64,000 nt of DNA, taken from the NCBI GenBank assembly GCA_027563935.2, contig CM050446.2, positions 25,547,501-25,611,500 of the forward strand, read 5' to 3'. A program made the position numbers and the translations under genes. Source of the stretch: Costus lasius. Its lineage: Eukaryota > Streptophyta > Magnoliopsida > Zingiberales > Costaceae. Positions 11,501 to 24,165 of the stretch are shown piece after piece. The notes beneath the pieces were generated by a model. The model did no database searches, had not been told where the DNA came from, and saw only the letters and a program-made list of their open reading frames with translations. Each line of letters opens with the position of its first letter. Position 1 is the first letter of the stretch.

Positions 11501-14500
11501 ATGCTGAAGCATGGCATGCTCAGGGGAAGTCTGTAATTTTGGTTAGTTATTTTTCTTCTCACAGAAGTTTGTATTAATGTTTTAGCATTTTTAAAGCAAC
11601 TTTTTGTTTGATCTAGCTGTTCCTTCTTTATAAGATGTATGGTAAGAAATCCTGGAATCTATTTGAATTTATGTAACTTTGAATTGCAATTGTTAAGTAG
11701 AAACTGATCTATTGTCTACAATGTCAGTTCAGTTAACTGCATTACTGCTGTACTTTTGGTGTTTGCCAGTTCAGTAGAAACTGATCTATAGTCATATTAC
11801 TTTGGAAATCATCTATGCATTTAACTCTCTTAGGTGTGTGTCTTCAACATCTATTCCACTAATTTTCCTAGCATTTTGTTCATTCATGTAGCCCTAGTTA
11901 TATATTTCTTTCAAACAAGGTTTCACCACATATATGGTAACATATATAGGTACCGGGCTGATCTTGGACTAGTATGTACCGTTTGGACTAGTTTTTAAAA
12001 TGCGGTTGCATCATGCATAAAAAATCTCGGACTAGTATGTACCATTTGGATTGGTTTTAAAACCTGGCTGTACCATGCAGCAAAAATCATTTCACCTTTG
12101 TTGTTCTTTATTTGCTTTGACATGCCATTACTTTTCTGATGTATGAAGGTGAGGACGGAGACTAGCCCAGAGGATGTTGGTGGAATGCATGCAGCTGAAG
12201 GAATTCTAACAGCTAGGGGTGGCATGACTTCCCATGCTGCTGTTGTAGCTCGTGGATGGGGAAAAAGCTGCGTTTGTGGTTGCTCTGATGTACATGTAAA
12301 TGATGCAGAGAAGGTGATTTAATTCTCAAATATGGCAGCTCCTTATAATACTTTCTCCATTTCTTGGAGCCATTCCTAGGACAGCATTGTCATTGCTGTC
12401 AACAGTAGTAGATAGTTTATCGTTGTTATCAAAGATATCGTACTGAGATAAGAAAACAAAAGTAGAACCTTCTTATCGATCATTCATTTATATTTGGTTT
12501 TTTGAAATCTAGGTGGTTGTTGCTGGAGAAATAATGTTACACGAAGGAGACTGGCTGTCTCTCAATGGATCGACAGGCGAAGTAATTCTAGGGAAGCAAC
12601 CACTTTCTCCACCAGTTCTGACTGGTGACTTGGAAACCTTTATGTCATGGGTTGATGAGATCAGGCAACTCAAGGTATTATGCCATATTGAAACAAATAA
12701 CACTATTAACACTGCAGAAAGTTTTAAGGTACAAATTGAGAATTTTCAAATGGTCAAAATACCATTATCTTTTTCAACATCAATCTTAAACTAAACCTGA
12801 TCATGCCATTTTACAAACTTGATGGCTATTCAAGTTCAGGTGATTGACACACTTCATCTATGATTAGAATAGAAGTGAACTTTTAGGGGCAAACAGGCAT
12901 TACTTATTTCCATTTTGTGATAAAAAAAATGATTGTCCAGGCACTGTATTGAAGATTCTAATGTTTTCAAAAAAAAAAAAAAGATTCTAATGTTATGAAA
13001 TTATCTGTTTCTAGGTTATGGCAAATGCAGATACACCTGATGATGCACTGACAGCTAGAAATAATGGTGCACAGGGGATTGGATTATGTAGGACAGAGCA
13101 CATGGTTAGTATACTATAGGAATTTGTTTGTAATATTTTTGAGATGTTTGGCTATTATCCCCAGACATAATGAAGATGTTTGTGAATGATGTAAATACAT
13201 AATTTTTTCATCTGATATTTGAGGTTGTTATTATGTTAGTTTGATGTCCCATTTGACGTAAAATCATTCTAGTTATGCCAATAAAATGAAGCTAATAACG
13301 TACATGAAAACTTATTATAATTATACGTAAATGAAACGTATGCATCAATAAACATCCGCCTTTTGTTTTTTTTTTCATTTTGTGCATGTATTTCTGACAT
13401 TCATTTTTATGCAGTTCTTTGCTTCAGATGAGAGGATAAAAACTGTTCGGCAAATGATAATGGCAACAAACCTTGAACAAAGGCAACGAGCATTGAACCT
13501 CCTCTTGCCCTATCAGAGGTCAGATTTTGAAGGAATCTTTCGTGCTATGAATGGTAGGTTTTCCTCAGTTAAGCATACCTTTTTTGCCAATGGAATAATA
13601 TTCAGAGTTGTACTTGATGTTTATCTCATATTATATCTGTAACTTATCTATTGGACTCATATTAGCTACACCTTCGGAATCATGAATCTTAGGAAAAGGA
13701 CACATACATGATGCCTTTTCTGAGACTCAATTAACAAATATAATTTTATGTTAAATTATAGTTTATTGTATCTGAATCATCTTTTATATGAAATATGTAC
13801 ATGCACATTTTCTTCTCATTTTGCTATACGTGCTTGTAATCCGGAAAGTAAGGTATTATCACTGAACATGATTGGACCATTTAGAATTTGCTAATATTTC
13901 ACGTTTTAGAGTAACCAATCTACTAAGTCTCTTAACGTTTCTGTTTCATTCTGCATGCCATAGATACAACCTATTTTTTCTAATCATTTATGAAGTGAAG
14001 TGTTTATAATTGGAATTTTACATTCTTTCACCTCTGTCCTGGTTTACAGGGCTTCCAGTGACTATCCGGTTACTAGATCCTCCACTTCATGAGTTCCTGC
14101 CGAAGGGTAATATTGAGGAAATTGTTGGTGAACTCGTTGCAGAAACTGGTGCAAAAGAAGATGAAGTCTTTTCAAGAGTGGAGAAACTTTCTGAAGTAAA
14201 TCCCATGCTTGGTTTTCGTGGTTGCAGGTTGGACTCAAAACTTCCATTGCTTAGTCGAGGACTTAAATTCATGCCAGTCCGTGATATTAGTTCTAGTCAT
14301 AGAATACTTTCCATTTTCAGTCGTTCTCCAACTTCATGAAATCTATGACTTGTTAGTTTATATCTATTATCTGAATGACAATCGTTAAGTATTGAGTTTG
14401 GTTTCTTGCTCATCCGGTGATTCAAAATTTGATTAAATCACATATCATGAAGCAAAGTCTATTCATTTAGTGATGACTTTAATCATGCTTATAATTAGTA

Positions 14501-16886
14501 CGAATGGTGAACTAAGAGAATTATTCTGTTAGGCTTGGCATATCATACCCAGAGTTAACTGAAATGCAAGCACGTGCAATATTTGAAGCAGCTATTTCCA
14601 TGAGTAACCAGGGTGTCAAAGTTTTTCCAGAGATAATGGTACCTTTGACTGGAACACCTCAGGTACGAACTTTTCTATTTTGAAGTGGTTCAGTTAAGAA
14701 GAAAGTGTTCTGCATATCAAATCCAGCTAAATACAGAGCTTGTTTGTAAGATATGGGTACTCGTCAGTTGAAAATAATGAACATTAGGAGGATAATCATT
14801 TTAACAGCGAGATGAAGAAATAATAAAAATTCGATGATATTTGAAGAAATGTACATTGAATGCTAGGGCAGTTGGCATACTGATGATTTTTCTCTAATTT
14901 TTTTTGGTTCCACAATTTCATGTGATGTTCAATTCAAACTTAACAAGTGGTGATTTCTCAACATAAAAGTATTTTCTTGTTCCATGTTAACAAGGCGAGT
15001 TTGTTTCAGTTTTCCGTGTTGCTAAGGTGACTTCTAATTGCTATACTATTTTTTTGCATTTTACAAAACATAACAAACACTGTTTTTTTCAAAGATATGT
15101 AGCTTATTCTCATTCCCATGCTCCCTTGTTTGATAATATTAAATACTTGCACAAGTTAATTGGAATTTTCTGTATGGCTATCATAATCCACTCGACCTGT
15201 AAAAATGTTTTCTTCTTCAGGATCAGATAGAAAAAAAAAAATCTAGTGTAATCAAAGAAAAGAATTTGAAATTAACAATCCAACAATTTACGTCATAATG
15301 TTAACTGCTATTTTTTGTTTTATACATAAAACAATTTGTCACTAAACACTAGATCTTCTGACCAATGACTTTTTACTGCCAGGAATTAGAGCATCAGGTG
15401 GGTGTAATACAGACGATAGCCAAGAAAGTGTTCTCTGAGATGGGCGTTTCCATAACCTACAAGGTTGGAACCATGATTGAAGTTCCCAGGGCTTGCCTTA
15501 TTGCAGACGAGGTAAAACCAATAGTCATAGGTCTGTCTTTCAGATGAGTTTTATTTGTTCGAAACATTTTACAACTTTAAATAATATAACTATTAAGGTT
15601 ATCCATGAAAGAATGGTAAATAATTTGATCCTATTGGCACAACAAATTCAGTAGAGAACCTAAAAACAAGTCTTTTCTAGATTCCACCTGTTGCTTTTAC
15701 AATTCTAGCATTAACTACATGTCAAACTTGAATCAAGTTCTGATTGCTTAGTCTCAATGTATCAAATCTCATGTTGGCAGATTGCTGAACGGGCAGAGTT
15801 CTTTTCTTTTGGGACAAATGATCTCACACAAATGACATATGGTTACAGTAGGGATGATATTGGGAAGTTTCTTCCATTCTACTTAACAAAGGGCATCCTC
15901 CAAAATGATCCTTTTGAGGTAGTTTCTGCTACTTTTTCGGTCTAATATTTTGTATCTCCATTCTCTACGCAGTTGACAATGATAATTTCTACTAATTGTC
16001 AAATACGTTTTGAGTTTTTGGGCTAAAATGAAGAAATAGTACTTCCATTACCGTTCTTGATCCTGGAACAGAATAAGAGCGATTCAATCAAGTGATAAGA
16101 TGAATCATAAAATAGCACTCCAGCATGAAGTTCTACAATATGACTAAAAGGAAAAAAACTGAAAGGTCTACAGTAAAGAACTTTGAAAATACCAATGAAT
16201 GTCATCTTAAGTAGCAACTATCTCTAAATTTTATCAAGTGATCAGTAAAAATATCTTGCATCTGTTATACTGATTCTTTTATATGTTGGATGCCAGGTTC
16301 TTGATCAGAAAGGGGTAGGAGAGCTCATTAAGGTTGCTGTAGAAAGAGGCCGTAGAGCTAGACCGGATTTAAAGGTAAGCACCATCAAGTGGGAAATGGT
16401 GTATGTATCCGCTGCGAACTTAAATCTGCTGACAATTTTGTAGCTGAAAACTTTGTGCAAGAGAGAGAGAGAGAGCTCTTACAAGGATATCCTGGTTGTT
16501 TTTTTACCTTTAACAGATAGGCATATGCGGTGAGCATGGTGGAGAGCCTTCTTCTGTTGCTTTCTTTGCTCAGGCTGGTCTGGACTATGTCTCCTGTTCT
16601 CCATTCAGGTTCTTCCACAACCTTATTTGCATTCTCAATAAAGTGATGCGCTCGCTCCCACTGTGTAGGCGTATAATGCAATGTGTTCTCATCGCAATGG
16701 AATCGGCAAAAACAAAGCCAAATATGAGAACAAAATTCTTTCGTTGTCTGCTGTTTACTAACGTTCTTAATTTCTGTGGTCAAAATACAATGTAGGTGCT
16801 CCAAATACTTTGAGGTTCACTTCTTGTAACTCTTTTCGTGCAGGGTCCCCATTGCAAGGCTTGCAGCGGCTCAAGTGGTTGTTTGA
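8577..16886 (+). CDS. PPDK: Pyruvate, phosphate dikinase (cytosolic start), 19 exons
   Basis: The enzyme interconverts pyruvate, ATP and Pi with PEP, AMP and PPi. Exons: 8577-8663, 8735-8968, 9038-9175, 9348-9510, 9614-9849, 10465-10593, 10840-11019, 11404-11541, 12149-12313, 12513-12674, 13015-13104, 13415-13553, 14050-14227, 14533-14662, 15383-15511, 15781-15918, 16297-16374, 16517-16608, 16844-16886. All introns are GT-AG and phases agree: 2649 bases, 882 aa, the usual cytosolic length. An N-terminal ATP-grasp part (about 1-340; [15 protein letters not shown] near 100) is followed by the phosphohistidine domain with GGMTSH. His464 is the swivelling catalytic residue and Thr462 is the site used by the PDRP regulator in known PPDKs. 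The C-terminal PEP/pyruvate barrel ends with [12 protein letters not shown], with its Cys at 842. The N-terminus [13 protein letters not shown] lacks a plastid transit peptide. No stop or frameshift is present. Exons 1-5 are GC-rich, later ones AT-rich. Confidence 0.97.
11963..12089. repeat. Two-unit 63-bp tandem duplication in PPDK intron 8
   Basis: Two diverged copies, each starting near GGACTAGTATGTACC, lie inside the intron. The phrases 'GTACC' and 'GGTTTTAAAA' resemble degenerate sequence near 50680-50900 and 51770-51905, suggesting a dispersed old repeat family. It does not touch an exon. Confidence 0.5.
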
Positions 16887-18050
16887 ATAGGGCGAATGCG
16901 AGATATGTGCAGGGAATCTGACCACCCGAGTCTTGTCCACTTTATTGATAATTACTTCTTATCTTCAATCCAGTATTAGTGTACTTGTAATGTATTATCG
17001 TCAATGAAGCAATCGTTGAATATCAGCGGTTATAAGGTGCCTTTATTCTGTTGTCGTTCAAGGAGAGCTCTTTCGAACTTATAGCTGGTTTTTTCTGATC
17101 TGTTCTCTTCTATGGAAGAAGAGAAAAAAAAAAGAAAACGAATGAAAGTAAACAGGTTATGAAAATCATTTAATTTATTTAAATAGAATTACTGTTGAAG
17201 ATATTTTTTGCAAGGAAAAAAATGATGATTAATTCTAAGTTGCAATTCTCCAAGCTGCAAATGCGCAATAATCCAATTTTGACCAATCCAATTAAACTCC
17301 AAATTTTAATTTTGATCAAGTAATTTTGACTTGAGTACGTGCGCTTGACAATGAAGAAAAAAAAATTAAGTCACGTAACAATTTAATTTTGACCAAAAAG
17401 TATGATTTTGACCCATTAAAAAATAAGTCGTGAGCGAAGTGGATTTGGAAATTCCGAACATTGGTTCCAAGAAAAAAAATCAAAATGAGTTAAGGTAAAA
17501 TTGGAATTCAATTTTGACCACTAAATTAATTTGAAAAATGGGTCAGAATTACAATCAAGTAAAATCATGTCGATTTTGTTTGATCAAAATTGCTTCTAAT
17601 TTTGTCCGGTCAAAATTGTGTTTGAACCAAATTATGTAGCTAATTTTGTTCGGTCAAAATTTTAAAATTGAAAGGAGCAGATGTGAAATTAGATCGTGGA
17701 AAGGAAAAAGAAAAAGAAAGAAACGCAGGAGCAGCGGTAACATAGTAATAAAATAATGATAAAAAAGCCCATAATCGCATAAGGAGATTGCAAATTTGGC
17801 AAAATTGAGTTTTTTGGCTTTTCGGCTGGCGCGATCGCATTTTTCATTGTTTTTTTGGTAACGATCCACGATTAGCGAAAGGGAGACCACACGACAACGG
17901 ATAAAAAATAATAAATAAATAAAAGGATCGTGGGAAGCCCACGACAATCACATATACAATCTAATTAAAAATTAATTTGAAAAGACAAAATGAATATTCG
18001 GCTAAATTTGGAGCAAAAATTAACCGCAATAAAAAAAATAAAGAAAGATG
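16887..18050. other. PPDK 3' region and AT-rich DNA, no gene
   Basis: The first 150 bases after the PPDK stop should hold its 3' UTR; TTGTAATG and AATGAAG motifs near 16985-17010 are possible polyadenylation elements. Beyond 17160, phrases of the TTTTGACC / GGTCAAAATT type recur on both strands between about 17270 and 17660. No coding region was recognised. Confidence 0.5.
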
Positions 18051-18177
18051 AGACATCATGGGGAACCTAAGAGCAAATAAATATATTTATTTATTGTAAT
18101 AAAAATAGCAAGGAAGATGATATAAAAAGGATGCTTGGCTCTAAAACAAGATACAAAAAATTCCATAAGGTCCAAAC

Positions 18178-18244
18178 ACTGACGAAGACTCAAAGACGAC
18201 GTCCAGACGCTGACGAAGATGCAAAGACGACGTCCAGATGCTGA
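18178..18244. repeat. 31-bp tandem repeat, about 2.2 copies
   Basis: Units with the core GCTGACGAAGATGCAAAGAC follow each other directly, differing at few bases. Confidence 0.65.
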
Positions 18245-18317
18245 CACAAGGAGAAACACTACGAGAAGAATTCATTACACAGGTATAAACTCCTATCCCT
18301 TCTCCTTCACGATCTAT

Positions 18318-18451
18318 CTTGATGGAGAGACAACTCTGAAATAAATACTACTTTGATGGAGAGACAATTTCAAAATAAATATCTACTTTGATGGAGAGAC
18401 AACTCCAAAATAAATATCTATCTTGATGGAGAGTAAACTTCGAAATAAATC
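18318..18451. repeat. Approximately 34-bp tandem repeat, four copies
   Basis: Each unit opens with TTGATGGAGAG and ends with AAATAAAT-rich sequence. Spacing between unit starts is about 34-35 bases. Confidence 0.7.
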
Positions 18452-18476
18452 ATAATTAAAAAAAACACACTGGAAT

Positions 18477-18606
18477 GAGACACTAACTAGAGTGATCACA
18501 GCACCAAAGTCCTCTGACAATTCTAATGGAGAAAATCTGTGGAGACACTAACTAGAGTGATCACAGCACCAAAGTCCTCTGACAATTCTAATGGAGAAAA
18601 TTTGTG
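18477..18606. repeat. 65-bp tandem duplication
   Basis: Two almost identical 65-bp units beginning GAGACACTAACTAGAG follow each other without spacer. The near identity points to a recent duplication. Confidence 0.85.
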
Positions 18607-19929
18607 GCTCACCGCGCAATAGGATAGAGGTTTATAAATAAAATCAGAAGTGGGCTTTGCGTAGAGAAAAAATTGGGACTGTGAAATCGGAATTCGAATT
18701 CGACTTCATGCTGTAATTGAATCTTCGGGTCAAAATGCGAGAGTTGACCTATACAACGAGTAGCCGTCATCACCCTACGCTCGACGTAGCGCTTGTCATC
18801 ATCTTCTACTCGATGACGAATCCTCAAACAATTCTTCCATTGAATCCAAGCGCCTGATCAAGCTTAGATTTGGCACATGCCTCCTACTGGAGCGTGTGCA
18901 TCGACGAACAAAAAGATCCGGCCATCCAACTATCGGATCACCAGAACCACCAGTTATTGCCAGCCACGAATATCTCAGAGTTTTCCTCGTTAGATCCGAC
19001 ATCCACCTATCGGATCAAGCCGAAACTCCACTCACACCCTCTCCTCAAATGTGCGAATCAGTGGACCAAAGGATCGGGCCATCCGCCATCTGGATCACCG
19101 GAAACGAACAATTTTTCCAGCGATTACTTCAACCTTCTCCAACGGATGATTCTTCCCGGCGAATGCTTCACCTAGCCGTTGGATCAAATCGAAATTTTGT
19201 ACACGCCTTCTACTTGAGCGTGCACACCGACGTACCAAAGGATCCGTTCATTAGACAACCGGATCGCCGGAAATGAAAGTTTCTTGGTGACCCTGTTTTC
19301 ATCACTATGACTGAACGAAATCATTCGTTTGATGCCAAATCACCACCAACTGACAATGAACTCTAGCCACCACTCCGGCGAGATGCGGAGAGACCTCAGC
19401 CGGAGCCACCGAGTGTCTAGTGGATGGATGGCGAGCGGCGGACGGAAGACGTCGGATGGCAGAAGGTGGAAGACTATGCTCATCTTCGTTACGGGTGTCA
19501 CAAACAAAATTACTGAATCCAACGATCCGATGGATCGAATTAAATCTGAAACCAACAACTTCGATTTACTCAGGCATAATCAAAAGGCTCAGATTAAATT
19601 TAAAATTAACAGCTCTGATTTGATCATCGTGGATCTGATGATGCAAATGACTAAATCTTTTCAACGGCCCAGATCTTATAATTTTGATCAGACGATTCAG
19701 ATCTTCTGGTCTTGATCTAATGATCTATATTTGATCTAATGGCTTGGATTTGATTAAATAAACAATGATCCAGATCCTTTAATTTCAATCCAACAACTCG
19801 GATTTTCTAACTCTAATCTGACAGCTCAGATCTATCTAGTTTCGGTTTGATGACCCAGATTTGTCTCGAAATCAATGGTCCTGATTAACCCTCATGAAAT
19901 TAATGGTTAGGAATAATTTAAAAAAAAAA
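18607..19929. other. Non-coding, repeat-derived DNA
   Basis: Several overlapping short frames exist here, but none shows a domain. Phrases built on GGATC, CGGATC and AACGATC recur (for example near 18910-19260), which makes it look like part of the same repeat-derived block as the arrays at 19930-21700. No terminal repeats were found. Confidence 0.4.
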
Positions 19930-20860
19930 AAATCAAATGATCGAGATTTAATATAATCAATGGCTGAAATTAATTCACTCAAATCTCAACCAATTAAATA
20001 GCTCTCAAAGTGATCTGAATATCGATCCATACAAATTTGGGTCGAATCGTTCTAAATATAATCTCGGATTTCTGATCAGAGATATAGATCATACCAGATC
20101 GACGAATTGAAATATCAATGGCTGAAATTAATTCACTCAAATCTCAACCAATCAGATGATTTCTGAGATAATCTAAATATCAATCCTTACCAAATCGAAT
20201 ATGATCTTTTCAAATCCGCCCTCGAATTTTTTTATTAGAGATTTGGATCAAAACAAATTGACGAATTAAAATATCAACGGCTGAAATTGATCTTAGTCAA
20301 TCGGATAGTTTTCGAAATGATTCGGATATTGATCCTTACAAACTTGGGTTGGATCTTTCCAACTTCGCCATTAAATTCTTGATCCGAGACCTGAATCATG
20401 CAGATCTACAGGTTAAGATTTCAAAGGCTGAAATTGATCTCAACCAATCGGATGGCTTCCAAGATGATCCAAGTATCAATCCTTACCAAATCGGATCTGA
20501 TCTTTCCAAATCCGCCATCAGATTTTCGATCATAGATTTGGATCAAAATAAATTAAAGAATTAAAATATCAACGGCTGACATTAATTCACTCGAATCTCA
20601 GCCAATCGGATGGATTCCAAAGTGATCCAAACAATGATCCTTACAAATTTGGGATAGATCTTTCCAAACCCGCCCTCAGATTTTAGATCAGAGATCTGGA
20701 TCAAAGCATATCTATAAATTAAACTTTCAACGACTGAAATAAATTTACCTGAATCTTAGCCAATTGGATGGCTTCTGATGCAATCCAAATTCCAAATCCG
20801 CCCTCGGATTTTTGATCAGAGACCCAGATCTAAGTAGATCTACGACTCAAACTTTTAACA
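19930..20860. repeat. Tandem array, unit about 142-160 bp, six copies
   Basis: The anchor CAACCAATCGGAT and its variants recurs near 19988, 20147, 20296, 20438, 20600 and 20757. Between anchors each unit keeps the order 'ATCAATCCTTACAAA', 'TCTTTCCAAATCCGCC', 'GATCAGAGATTTGGATCA', 'AATATCAACGGCTGAAAT'. Units are diverged by many point changes, so the array is old. It abuts the array at 20870-21700. Confidence 0.8.
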
Positions 20861-20869
20861 ACTCTTAAA

Positions 20870-21700
20870 TTTTGGACGTTTGGCCTCATGGCTCGTTCAC
20901 CAACTTTAATCTAATTTTGAACGTTTGGTCCCACGACTCATTCATCCAAATTTTGAACGTCTAGCCCCATCGGCTCGTTCACCCCAAAATTTGAATATCT
21001 GGCCCCATCAGCTCATTCACCCAAATTTTAAATGTTTGGCCCAACAGCCCATTCACCTGAACTTTGAACACTTGGCCTCACGGCTCGTTCAACTAAATTT
21101 TGACTTGTTCGCCAAATTTTAAACATTTTGCCCATCAGTCCATATATTCAAGCTCCGAATGTTTGGCCCCACAGCCCGTTCAGTCAAATTTTGAATGCTT
21201 GGCTCTACGGCCCATTCTCCCAAATTTGAATGCTTAGCCTCAGGGCCCATTCATTCAAATTTTGAATGTTTGGCCCACGACCAATTCACCCAAACTTCGA
21301 ACGCTTGGCCTCACGGCTAGTTCACTGAAATTCGGACACTTGGCCCCCATGGCCTGTTCACGTAACTTATTCCCCGAATTTTGAATGTTTGACCCATCGG
21401 CCCGTTTATTTAAATTCTGAATATTTAGCCCAATGGCCCGTTTTCTCAAATCTAAACGCTTGGCCCCACGGCTCATTCACCAAATTCTGAATGTTTGGCC
21501 CAACGGCTCATTCTCCCAAATCTCGAACGTTTGGCACCACGGCCGGTTCACCAAATTTCAAAGGTTTGGCCCAATGGCCTGTTCACCCTAATTTTGAATG
21601 CTTAGCTCCACGGCCTATTCATCCAAATTTTGAACACTTTGTCCATCGGCCCATTTACCTCAATTTTGAACAATTGGCCCATGACTTGTTCACTTAATTC
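20870..21700. repeat. Tandem array, unit about 37 bp, about 22 copies
   Basis: The core TTTGGCCCCACGGCCCGTTCA recurs 22 times in varied forms (for example near 20925, 21162, 21306, 21461, 21533 and 21640), each followed by CCAAATTTTGAA. Spacing is mostly 34-40 bp. Translation gives short repeat peptides on both strands, which are by-products. The join with the 150-bp array suggests one ancestral repeat-bearing element, but no ends were identified. Confidence 0.85.
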
Positions 21701-22434
21701 GAACATAGTCGTGGACGACAAATACCCGAAGCGTGTTATTAATAATATTGTTTGGGAGGTGCATACGTCGATACTTTGTATCGAGGCATAGATACTCAAT
21801 GTTGTTACAATACAACTCAGATTTTTGCTCCATGGCCTATGCTAAAAGAAATGAATATTGATTAAGTTCTGATATCCATGAGTCCTCAAAAGGTTGGATA
21901 TTCATCAAGTCCAGATATCCACAAGCCCTCCAAAGGTAGGACGCCAATCAAATTCGGACAATTGTTGATTCACTGAACTACTCTGAATTGTAAACCATGT
22001 CATGACACGAAACTATGAATGGCATTATTCTTTCAGCCATTTGTCTTTACTTTGTTATATGTTATAGATCTCTTAATCAAAAGTGCCTTAAGCTACTTAG
22101 GGGTAATTAACAAGGAATGCTTGCGTTCATTGGAAGCTAGAACCTACTAAAATAAAAAGCCTTATAATTTATAAGGTGAATTTTAAATGACCACACTATA
22201 TTTTAATATCTTTGAAATTTAACTAAAAATGACCCCATAATTAAAAAAAATAATTGTAGAAAAAAAAACTTGGATCAAAAGGTTTCTTCTTGCCCTTTGA
22301 TTCATGTTCTTCAATTTTATCAACCACTCAAATATTGTGGACATCTTAATCACTTGCCTTTTTACGAGGCTAAAAGCGGTTCACTTTAAAGTCAACGTAT
22401 CTCCCTTCCAAAAGCACATTTCCTTCAGTTGTTT
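21701..22434. other. No gene seen before the copia element
   Basis: This holds AT-rich sequence with a loose 44-bp repetition at about 21875-21955 (GATATCCA / AAAGGT phrases). The last five bases before the element (TGACA at 22435-22439) are its target duplication. Confidence 0.5.
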
Positions 22435-22439
22435 TGACA

Positions 22440-22578
22440 TGTTAGAGCTTATTAGGGTTTATTGTTTTGTTAGGATATTGGGTTATCGGGTTTAAGTCAT
22501 CCTTACCTTGTAACCCGTTGTCTCTATTAAAAGCTGCCCTAATAGTAATTAATTCTTTTGGTCTATTTTGCTTCAACT
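22440..22578 (+). repeat. 5' LTR of the copia element
   Basis: It begins TGTTAGAGCTTATTAGGG and ends CTTCAACT. The expected terminal CA is CT in both LTRs, so the exact border could shift by a base. Confidence 0.85.
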
Positions 22579-22592
22579 GGGTATTAGAGGGA
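22579..22592 (+). other. Primer-binding site of the copia element
   Basis: GGGTATTAGAGGGA directly after the 5' LTR resembles the initiator-methionine tRNA PBS (TGGTATCAGAGC) used by plant copia elements, with mismatches. Confidence 0.6.
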
Positions 22593-23314
22593 GTTTTTTT
22601 TTTCGCCGCCACTGTTCGTTTGTTTGTCGTCGTTCTCATGCCGAAGTCACTTCAAGCTGCACCATCCTCTTCTTCTCCCACCTCTCATCCATAATCTGTT
22701 GTAATCGAAGGGGTGTGTTGATTGGTGCTCCGTGCTAGGGCGAGGCGCCTCGTGCGCTTGGTGCAGTGACTTGCTGGCCGTGGCATGGCCGCGTGAAGTG
22801 CCAGGTTCGACCTTTGCCGCTTCTGTCCTCTCTACCCTACCTTGAGGCACCTGTTGCTCCTTCCAATGGAGACCTAGAGACCGCTGTCGCCTTTCCATTC
22901 TGGAGCGAAGCATCCCTGTCGTGAAGTTTCGGTTCAGCGCCTACTGCTTCCACTATTCTTCTTCTCGACGTAGATTTCTCCGCTACCAAGAAGACTGGCT
23001 TCTTCTATCTTCGCCCCAAATTCTACTTCGATGCCTGCCGAATTCTAACTTATGTGACTCGAGACCGCGGCGGGACCTTTCGAGAATCTGGTGCTCCTCG
23101 CCGCCTGTTCCAGATTGTTCGTAGTGCCCTTATCTGGATTGCTCTTCCACTAATAGCAATTGTCATATAGCTTTTGACGTTGTCTTCTCTCGTGGTCTCG
23201 TCTCTACAGGAGGTTAGCTGTCTTAAAACATTCACACAGCTTTTGACGTGGTCTTCTCTTTTTGTTTGCTGTTCAGTTTGCTTGTTCCTGTGCTCTTCTT
23301 ATTGCTGCATTGTT

Positions 23315-24165
23315 ATGGATCCTATGTCCTCCAATATGGATTTCAAACCTGGCACTACATTTGGCACAAATATTATTAAATTCAATGGTACGAGCTTTCA
23401 GTTATGGTCTCAATCAGTTCGCCTTTTTCTGGGATCTCATGGGAAGGAGCATCATCTCACACAATCTGCTCCTCTTCCTACTGATCCTGCTTACGAGTCA
23501 TGGCATCAATCAGATATGGTTGTACTGAACTTATTACTTCATAGTATGGACACCAAAATTGCCTCTACAATTATGTATCAGCAAACCACTAAATCCGCTT
23601 GGGAATTTCTTACTGGCACTTATGCCTCTAGACAGAACCTTAGTCATATTCTTCGTCTTTATGAAGAGATTATCAATTTACAACGGGAAGATCAGACCTT
23701 TCAGGAAACCTATGCATTATTACAAGGAAAGTGGGACGAACTGTGTTAGTATCACCCCGCCTTATCTGACATCGAGGTTACTCTCTAGCAGCGATAAGAG
23801 TTTTTAGTGGCCAAGTATCTTTCGTGTATCAATCCTCAATATTCTGCCTTGGGCTCTCAGTTGTTATTGGATTCTAGGATTACCACGCTTCAGGGTGCCT
23901 TCTCTCATCTATTACGTGTGACGGCTACCTCGCAGTCCCACGACACACCTAGTGCTCTTGCATCTTCCCCCGTTCCCCCTTCTTCTGGTCAAGGGCGCAC
24001 TCATGGACGAGGATGAGGGCGTAGCCGTGGTCGTACTCTTCCCCCGTGCTCTCACTGTGGTCGTACTAACCACACTCCGAACAGGTGTTGGCAGAAGTTT
24101 GGGTATCCCTCTACTAGAGCCGCTACTATGTCTGACACTTCCTTTCCAGTGCTGTTCCAGTTCCT
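23315..24165 (+). pseudogene. Copia gag, broken
   Basis: The frame opens MDPMSSNMDFKPG and continues with the copia gag core (LWSQSVRLFLGS near residue 30, SAWEFLTGTYASR near 105). It meets a TAG at 23747 after 144 codons. The same frame continues with further stops (one at 24014-24016) to a CCHC zinc knuckle, CSHCGRTNHTPNRC (24047-24088), which binds nucleic acid in intact gags. A frameshift follows before the protease. The order and spacing are normal for copia, so this is gag disabled by point mutation rather than a truncated gene. Confidence 0.88.

Noticed and set aside
18870..19276. Overlapping frames of 101-128 codons
   Set aside because: Overlapping frames with repeated GGATC-type phrases and no domain; judged repeat-derived.
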